The notes beneath the pieces are model-generated. The model ran no database searches and was not told the origin of the DNA. It saw nothing but the letters and a program-made list of their open reading frames with translations. A program made the position numbers and the translations under genes. Below, one piece after another: positions 57,784-64,000 of a stretch of DNA of 64,000 nt; positions within the stretch are counted from its first letter, which is position 1; each line of letters begins with the position of its first letter. The DNA is from Acytostelium subglobosum LB1 (Eukaryota; Evosea; Eumycetozoa; Acytosteliales; Acytosteliaceae): assembly GCF_000787575.1 (NCBI RefSeq), contig NW_012236530.1, positions 316,734-380,733 of the forward strand, written 5' to 3'.

Positions 57784-60700
57784 TTAATGATGTTTATTTG
57801 TAGCTTGGTGCAACTTCATGTGCTCCTTCCACATTAACGATTGGTGCTCTGGCGTGCAAAAATAGGTGGCGTAACCTGTCTTGGCGCAATGATTGCACTC
57901 CAAGATCGACTCTTCGCCACAATAACTAAATATGTGATTGATTGAATGATGTTGATAGGTGTTTGGTTGATGGGCAAGTCAGGCAAGCATGTAGTAGTAT
58001 GACCAGATCGAATTGATTGATTGATTGATTGATTGATTGTGGAATGAATGAATGATGGGTCAGTGAACATGTTAACAATCCTAATCAAAGAATATCCTTA
58101 TTGTGGATCATGGGTTGCATGCATTGGCATTGCCAATGAATGAAGAATAAGAATAACTTACCAACATGGTCTTTGTGGTGGCGCATGGGAATACCTGTAC
58201 TTCTCAATGACGGCATCACGAGCCCTCTTCTTATCCTTCTCAAATTGGTCTTGGATCTGTAACTGTTGTAGTTGGTGCTGTTGTTGACCCGATGAGAATG
58301 CAGAGCGAGGATTGATGCTTGGTGTTGTTTGTGTGGCGACTGATTGACTCTCTTGTTGATACTGTTGGTGTTGCTGTTGTTGTTGTTGTTGGTGATGAAT
58401 GCTGGGCGTGTAGTAACCACCTGAATACTGATGTTGTTGTTGTTGCTGTTGCTGTTGCTGTTGCTGTTGTTGTTGGTAGGGAGTTGATGTAAAGTGATTG
58501 TAGCTATTACTGTTGGATGTCGATGTTGTGCCGTTTCCGACGGACGTGGATTGCAGGGAGAAGTCTGGTGTCGCCTGGAAGATGCTTCCAGAGGTGAACA
58601 ATGAGGGTGTGTCGGAGAAGTAGTTGTTGGTCGATCCACCAACGCCAAACGATGAAGAGGGCCAGCCGCCAAACAGCGAGTCCTGGGGATGCGCGGCAAA
58701 CGCCTGGCTGTGACTGCTGTGGAGCGAGTGTGAGTGGCTCGCGGTGTCGAGGTAGCCGTTGGACGTCGAGGACGGGCCAAAGTTGGAGAACACGCTGTAG
58801 AAGGGGAATGTGCCTGAGCCATTCATCGTGGGCGTGCCGGTGCCAGTCGACGAGAGGTAGTTGGCCGCTGCCGAGAGCGAGGGTCCTAGTATCGGTGAGC
58901 TTGTCAAGGTCGAGTTGTTCATGATGGGCGGTGATGGTGAGGCTGATGCAGAGGCTGATGCCGATGCAGAGGCAGATACAGAGGTGGGCGTCGTCGATGA
59001 GGTGTTGTTGATGTTGATGTTGCTGTTGCTGTTGTTGAGAATGTTCGCGGCAATCTGAGGAGGGATGACACTGCCACCGAGGCCGCTGCTCGCGATGCTG
59101 CTGAGGAGTGGACTGACGGTGGAGGGCTGTTTGGACTTCAAGCTTCCACTTGTCTTTGGTTTGGATGCTTGATTTAAGGTTGGGTATTCGTCTTCGGAGA
59201 GTTCAGTCTGGGGGTGGTGAGCATTGCTGTTGCTGTTGCTGCTGTTGTTTAGTGAGGTTACGTAGTTGCCAGTGTTGCCAGCTGATTGATTATGGTTTAA
59301 GATAATAACCGCACTGGAGAGCAACTGTGTAAAAGAATGTTGTTGTTGATTGTTGACTGACGCGGTGGAGGTGGAGGAAGGAATCGGTAAAGGTAGCGGT
59401 GCAGGGGCTAAAGGAGGTGTTGTGGCTACAGGTGTCGATGATGGCGTGACAGTGGCAGGTAGTGGTGGAGAAACTGATTGTACAACAATTGGTGTCTGAG
59501 TCTGAGTCTGGGAGGTTGGTGTCTGAACGCTTGGTGCTTGAGCGGTGGCGGCAGGTACTGAAGCCTGAGCCTGTTTAGATGGGGTGGCCGCAGCGGCAGA
59601 AGGGACGACTACATCTGGCTGCACTGTAATCCTTCTCTTCTCCTCTGGCTCTCTCGTGGTGTAACTGGTCTGAATGGTGAGCTTCTTGGACTTCTTGCCC
59701 GGGACGGACCACGAGCCATCGTTGCCAAAGTCCGAGGCTGGATAGGGCTTCTCGCACATGGAGCAGTTTGGCGTGATGGTCTCGTTGATGAACGTGCACA
59801 GGCCACAACGCCACTGACCCGCCTTAAGCGTGATCTCCTCCTCAGGGTTGCTCTGGGGCGACGGCGAGTCGCCATCGGACGAAGCGTTCAACTTTGAGCG
59901 GTAGTCGTTAAAGTATGCGTCAGAGAGTGGTGCGCCGTACTCAGAGATCGAGTCGGCCATCGACTCGAGCTTGGGCAGTATCCTATCGAGCTGCTGTAGC
60001 AGGCGGTCGCGGTTGGACTCGGTGATCGTGGGTCGCTGATCGCTGTTAATGCTATTGAGCACGTCCATCGAGACGACGGAGCCGCGTGTCGTCGACAGCG
60101 TCTCGGTGTGAGTGATGTAGGGCATCTCCTCGATGTACACAATCGCGTCGACAACCTGGTGATGGAAACGGATGAGTGACTTTTGTGCCGTCGTCAACTT
60201 TGACGCAATCTTCTCGTCCAACGATGAAGATATTCCATTGTTGTTACTCCTGCTGTTGTTCTTGCGTGTAGGTATCTTTAACTCTTTGAACTCTTGTATG
60301 CCTTGTGATGATTTAGTGAGTGAGTATGTTTGATCAATCGATCACATGACCTCAATTGTTTAGAAACACATACTGGCTCTTAACTTTGATAGCCTGTCTT
60401 TGACATGGCGTAGCTTGCAGTTCCTCTCGAGAAGGTCGAATACTTGTTCTTCGGTGAGTTCGGCATCCTCCTTGGGCAACAACTGTGTCCATTCGTTCCA
60501 AATGCCTGTAATCACATCGTCGATCTGCATCTCCATGAGCTTTCCCCTTCGCTTGGCCTGACATGATCGGTTCTTCAAGTTCCTGTCACCCAACACGACC
60601 AAGCAATCGGACTTGGAAGTAGTGATTATCTCTGCTAAGTTCTCTGTCTTTATCGCTATTATGTGTCACGTGTCAGTCTCCATTCGATCAATCGATCATT

Positions 60701-61469
60701 CAAACAAATACTTACATTGTCCATACTCCTCAGACTTGAGGTTGACATCAAAGCCACCCTCGAGGAACAGGCTTTGGACTTCTTTGGCAAAGCGGAGTAC
60801 TCTGGTGTCGGTGGCAAAGAGGACGACCACTTGAAGGAAGGGACGACGACCGAGCATGCGTGATGGGTTCGATCGACACTGCATCGAGACAAAGTCCTCC
60901 GAAGAAGACGAGTCGTCAAGTGACAGTGCGTTAAGTGGTAAAGGTAATGGAGGTTGATGTAGTTGTACGAGACCAGGTGGTAGAGGCAGTGGTGCTGGCA
61001 CATTGCCATTCATCAGTCTGCCTCCAATGAGCTCTGATATCAGTGGTGTTGTTGTGGAAGATGATGATGATGATGTGTTTGTTGTTGGTTGGGTTGATGA
61101 AGCTGAAGAGGAGGAGTAAGTGTTGTTGTTGCCATTGACATAACCATTGGTATGACCATTGCTGTTTCCATGACCATTGATATAACCATTGACATTATTG
61201 TTATTATTGTTGTTGTTTGTTGTGCTATTACTATGAGTGAATCGACAAGAGTCGCCCAGTTTACATGTTCCTGACTTATAGTATTTACAAATGGCAGGTT
61301 GATACCTTGATGATGTATAAACACTCCCGCTATTACTACTACTACTATTACTATTACTATTATTACTGTTATTATTACTATTGTTGTTGTTGCTATTGCT
61401 ATTACTATTGCTATTACTACTACTACTACTGCTACTACTACTACTTGATAGTGTAGCGATTGTAGCCAT
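57784..61469 (-). CDS. Multi-zinc-finger protein: CCCH, NCOA5-like, RanBP2 and MYND modules
   Basis: Four exons (61469-60716, 60655-60374, 60301-58162, 57925-57784), all in phase, 1105 residues. In order: poly-Ser/Asn; one CCCH finger (CKYYKSGTCKLGDSCRFTH, about residue 60); an anticodon-binding-like fold split over exons 1-2 (FLQVVVLFATDTRVLRFAKEV...YGQSIKTENLAEIITTSKSDCLVVLGDRN...KRRGKLMEMQIDDV) that resembles the NCOA5 domain; a helical region; a RanBP2-type finger WRCGLCTFINETITPNCSMC; an about 500-residue Ser/Gln/Asn-rich stretch with poly-Gln; and, after the last intron, CCYCGEESILECNHCAKTGYATYFC...HQSLMWKEHMKLH, a MYND finger. A role in RNA-linked transcription control is inferred. Without the last intron the frame ends at 58158 and the MYND finger is lost. 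It ends with two CCCH-independent ligand clusters intact. Confidence 0.75.
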
Positions 61470-61796
61470 TATATAATATATTATCTATCTATATCTGTAT
61501 CTATATCGTACGTACGTAATATAACTGTTTGGATCTTTGAACAATTGTGACTTTGACGTGCTTCAAGCATGACTTGAATGAATGAAGTTTTGTTGTTGTT
61601 GGGTTCCCAACTACTTTCTTTCTTTCAAATTAGTTTTTTCAAAAGGAAGCGAGTCGCTTCCCAACCCTTACCCTTGCCCTAACCCTTGCCCTTACCCTTG
61701 CCCTTGCACTTCTATGTTTATATGTCATTGTTATACTTTATTTATATTCTATTATTATATTCTATATTGTTAATATTGTTGTTGTTCTATGATATT
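61470..61796. other. Spacer with promoter of zinc-finger gene and telomere-like array
   Basis: The 327-bp spacer lies between two genes on the minus strand. It contains the AT-rich promoter of the zinc-finger gene, CGTACGTACG at about 61508, and the hexamer array annotated separately. Confidence 0.5.
61660..61708. repeat. Telomere-like CCCTTA/CCCTTG/CCCTAA hexamer array (3)
   Basis: About eight tandem hexamers with a CCCT core, downstream of the CudA-like gene on the plus strand. It has the same orientation and unit set as the arrays near 16235 and 22571. Confidence 0.7.
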
Positions 61797-63356
61797 CTAT
61801 TCGTTCAGGATGGATACAATGTCTTTGAATTTCGGTAGCATGTTGTTGTTGTGATGGGAGGAAGAGGATGTCTGAGCGAAGTGGTGGAGGTCAATGTCTG
61901 ACATGGTTAGACCCCATGGTAAATCTATGTTGGCAGTGCCTACAGATGGCAGTGGTGATGACTTGATCGATGTGTTGTGGTGACCCATATGTTGCTGTTG
62001 TTGCTTGGGTTGTTTGCGGTATGGATGGTGAAGATTGATCGATGACATTGATGATGACATTGATGATGATGAGGATGATGACTTCTCTGGAGAGAGACTT
62101 GATTTACAGGAGGAGGGCAATGTCGATGATGATGAGGACAATCCATTGGGTACATTATTTACATTTGGACATGATTCGTCCATGGTCGGGATGTCTGACA
62201 TCTTGGCCGACTCGGTGAATGGATCAACATTATACTTTAGACGCCAGAATCCATTCTGGCCAAGTACATCTGATCCAGACTCAAATACATTCTTACTATG
62301 TGATAACTATATATGTTTGATTGACATGAGGTTAGTATGTTGATGTGAGTTGATGAATGGACAGATTCCAACACATACCATATCTTGAATCTGTTTGTGC
62401 CAGTTGTTTGACTTCTTCTTGTCCAGACCTAGCTGGTCCCAATGGGAGGTCATGAAACTATATACATCGGACTTGAGCGAGAAGAAGGCCTTCTCGGGAA
62501 TGGCATCGGACAGGGTGTAGAAGACAACCTTCATGATGGCCGCCCAGGTCGGGTTGCGCTCCAAGATGGCGGGCTTGCCCTTCTTACACAGTATGCAGTT
62601 GTTGTTGAATATACATGGTTGGTTGACCACGGGTGGCTGGTGGCGGTGTGGCGACGCGGTCTTTTGCTTCTTGGCAGGGGGTGACATGTTTGGATGGCCT
62701 GGTGTTCCGGCCACCGCGGCCAGAGGGCTGCGTGGGTGTGAGTTGTAGTCCATCGAAGAGGACTTTGCGGCAGGCGATGATGAGCGCGAGTATGTCGATG
62801 ATGCCGATGACAGAATAATGTTGACCTCATCATCCTCCTCATCAATAGATTGTCCACGGGGCACACATGACAGCGAGTTGTTCAATGAGTGTGAGTGGCC
62901 GTGCGATTGGTGCGAGGCGGTGGCGAGCATGGCATGGTGTGGGGATGAGAATGGATCATCCTCGTCTTCGTCTTCCAGCAGGGAGTGCACGCTGAACTTG
63001 TCTGGGCTTTGGAAGGGGTGGGTGGGGACGTAAGGGAATGACTGGTTCAACTTGGTTGGCGACGATGACGACGACGAGGAGGAGTTTGGCACACTGGACA
63101 TTGAGTTGGTCGAGCGTCTGAATGCCTGTTCTCCACATGCCATTATCAATTCGATCGTTGGAATCTTTGTTGAGGTTGGTGTTGGAGGTGATGGGTGCTG
63201 GTGTTGATGATATTGTTTCTTTGGAACGATTTGTGGAGGACTGCTAGTGTCCTTGTCCTTGAACAATGTGAGTACCTGGCAAGCATACTCATCCTCGTTG
63301 GATTCCAAACAGGGTGATTCCCATGGTGAACTATTATTGTTATTGTTATACTTCAT
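61797..63356 (-). CDS. CudA-like nuclear DNA-binding factor
   Basis: Exons 63356-62379 and 62306-61797 give 495 residues. Most of the protein is Ser/Pro/His-rich; the conserved core spans the intron: CIFNNNCILCKKGKPAILERNPTWAAIMKVVFYTLSDAIPEKAFFSLKSDVYSFMTSHWDQL, KKKSNNWHKQIQDM and then LSHSKNVFESG...GQNGFWRLK. A helical block with SNNWHKQIQDMLSHS and a terminal FWRLK fits the DNA-binding core of the Dictyostelium CudA family, known from culmination and prespore gene control; I rely on memory of that core, so assignment is tentative. A basic PPAKKQKTASPHRH could serve as nuclear signal. Acidic patches (LLEDEDEDDPF, IDEEDDEVNII) suggest activation regions. An alternative is another winged-helix family. 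Confidence 0.6.
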
Positions 63357-64000
63357 TGTTGTTGGATATTAATTAAATATTATATTATTAATTTATATAT
63401 TTATAAGTTTATATAATCTAAAAAATAATATTTTGGAGTTAATAATTAATATTTAGTCAATGAGTGAGTGATCGAGTGAGGCCTTGATGATTGATTGATT
63501 GATTGATTGATTGATAAGAGTAGGACGAAAGGTAATAATTAATGTCCAGCCAACGACGACAATATTGTTGTTGTTGGATGATGGAGTAATAATAATAACA
63601 CACACACACACGATAGAAGCAGCAGCAGCAACAACGACAACGAGTTATTTGAATGGTATCAGGGATGCACAATGGGAGGGCGCAGAGTCAGTTGGTCCAG
63701 CGCACTCGGGTCAATCAATCAGTGTTTTAACGTGATGAGTGGAGGGATGTGTTTGTTTGATTGATTGTTTGAGCGTGACGCTGATGCCGAGCTGGCCGTG
63801 TGATGGTTGTTGGCTGTTGGGTCGACAGGCTGACTGGTTACGGTTGAGTTTAAAATGACTTCTAAGCAGCACCCTGCAGCTGCTACGAATAAATGTGATT
63901 GTTTGTTTATGTGTGTGGATGATGGATGGATGGAGGGTGGATGGTGGATGGTGCTGGAACGTACTTGTTTCGGTATGTGCTCTCTGCAACTGGATATTAG
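63357..64000. other. Upstream flank of the CudA-like gene
   Basis: Strongly AT-rich next to the start codon (63357-63450), then ATTG tandem runs (63487-63512), CA repeats near 63598 and a less AT-rich end. No gene was recognised up to the window edge. Confidence 0.5.

Noticed and set aside
1-64000. tRNA genes, retrotransposons, DNA transposons, CRISPR arrays
   Set aside because: I scanned by eye for tRNA B-box patterns, reverse transcriptase or transposase motifs and regular spacer arrays, and saw none that hold up.

Overview
The window looks like nuclear DNA of a dictyostelid social amoeba. The evidence is short GT..AG introns with GTAAGT/GTATGT donors, poly-Asn/Gln/Ser/Thr tracts inside proteins, flanks and introns full of TTGA/TCAA tetranucleotide repeats, and dictyostelid-type genes (a lectin/TIG surface receptor, a CudA-like factor, a very small two-exon gene). 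Coding GC looks clearly higher than in Dictyostelium discoideum, so a group with less AT-rich DNA (for example Acytostelium-like) fits better; the species cannot be fixed from sequence alone.

Layout: 84-6457 (-) large signal-peptide/C-type-lectin/TIG/EGF/transmembrane receptor; 6458-10762 long non-coding stretch; 10763-12711 (+) HMG-CoA reductase; 13172-16224 (+) ATOS-family protein with an Atg13/HORMA-like N-terminus; 16499-18592 (+) succinate dehydrogenase flavoprotein; 18941-19470 (-) ZCCHC10-like zinc knuckle protein; 19641-21023 (-) LRR/F-box-like gene with an in-frame TAG; 21102-21405 (-) gene remnant; 21448-22434 (+) four-TM protein; 22687-24463 (-) mitochondrial RAP/PD-(D/E)xK-like protein, divergent from 24692-28843 (+) mitochondrial PPR-like protein; 28928-30557 (-) WDR74/Nsa1; 31309-31575 (+) 65-residue protein; 31660-34964 (-) NAT10/Kre33; 35162-35932 (-) phosphoglycerate mutase; 36299-39429 (+) second PPR-like mitochondrial protein; 39716-41305 (-) RNF4-like SUMO-targeted ubiquitin ligase; 41657-44622 (-) NEK-like kinase fused to a GNAT acetyltransferase; 45699-47149 (-) Trm5 tRNA methyltransferase; 47150-50312 non-coding; 50313-52865 (+) RNI-type LRR protein; 53226-56234 (-) PKA-like AGC kinase; 57784-61469 (-) protein with CCCH, NCOA5-like, RanBP2 and MYND modules; 61797-63356 (-) CudA-like transcription factor.

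Functional themes: mitochondria (SdhA, two PPR-like proteins, RAP-like protein), RNA and ribosome biogenesis (NAT10, WDR74, Trm5), and signalling/development (PKA-like kinase, CudA-like factor, TIG receptor, STUbL). Gene models were rebuilt here by joining exons whose splice phases agree; several start or end in exons too short to stand out as ORFs (ZCCHC10 exon 1, WDR74 exon 1, PKA exon 1, the MYND exon).

Most notable: the kinase-GNAT fusion, the four-module zinc-finger protein, an intron-restricted palindrome TGGAAnnnTTCCA in four genes, and telomere-like CCCTTR/CCCTAA arrays in three intergenic spacers. Three conserved genes each need one extra base removed to read through, and there is one ambiguous base (22327), so some gene damage is probably sequencing error.
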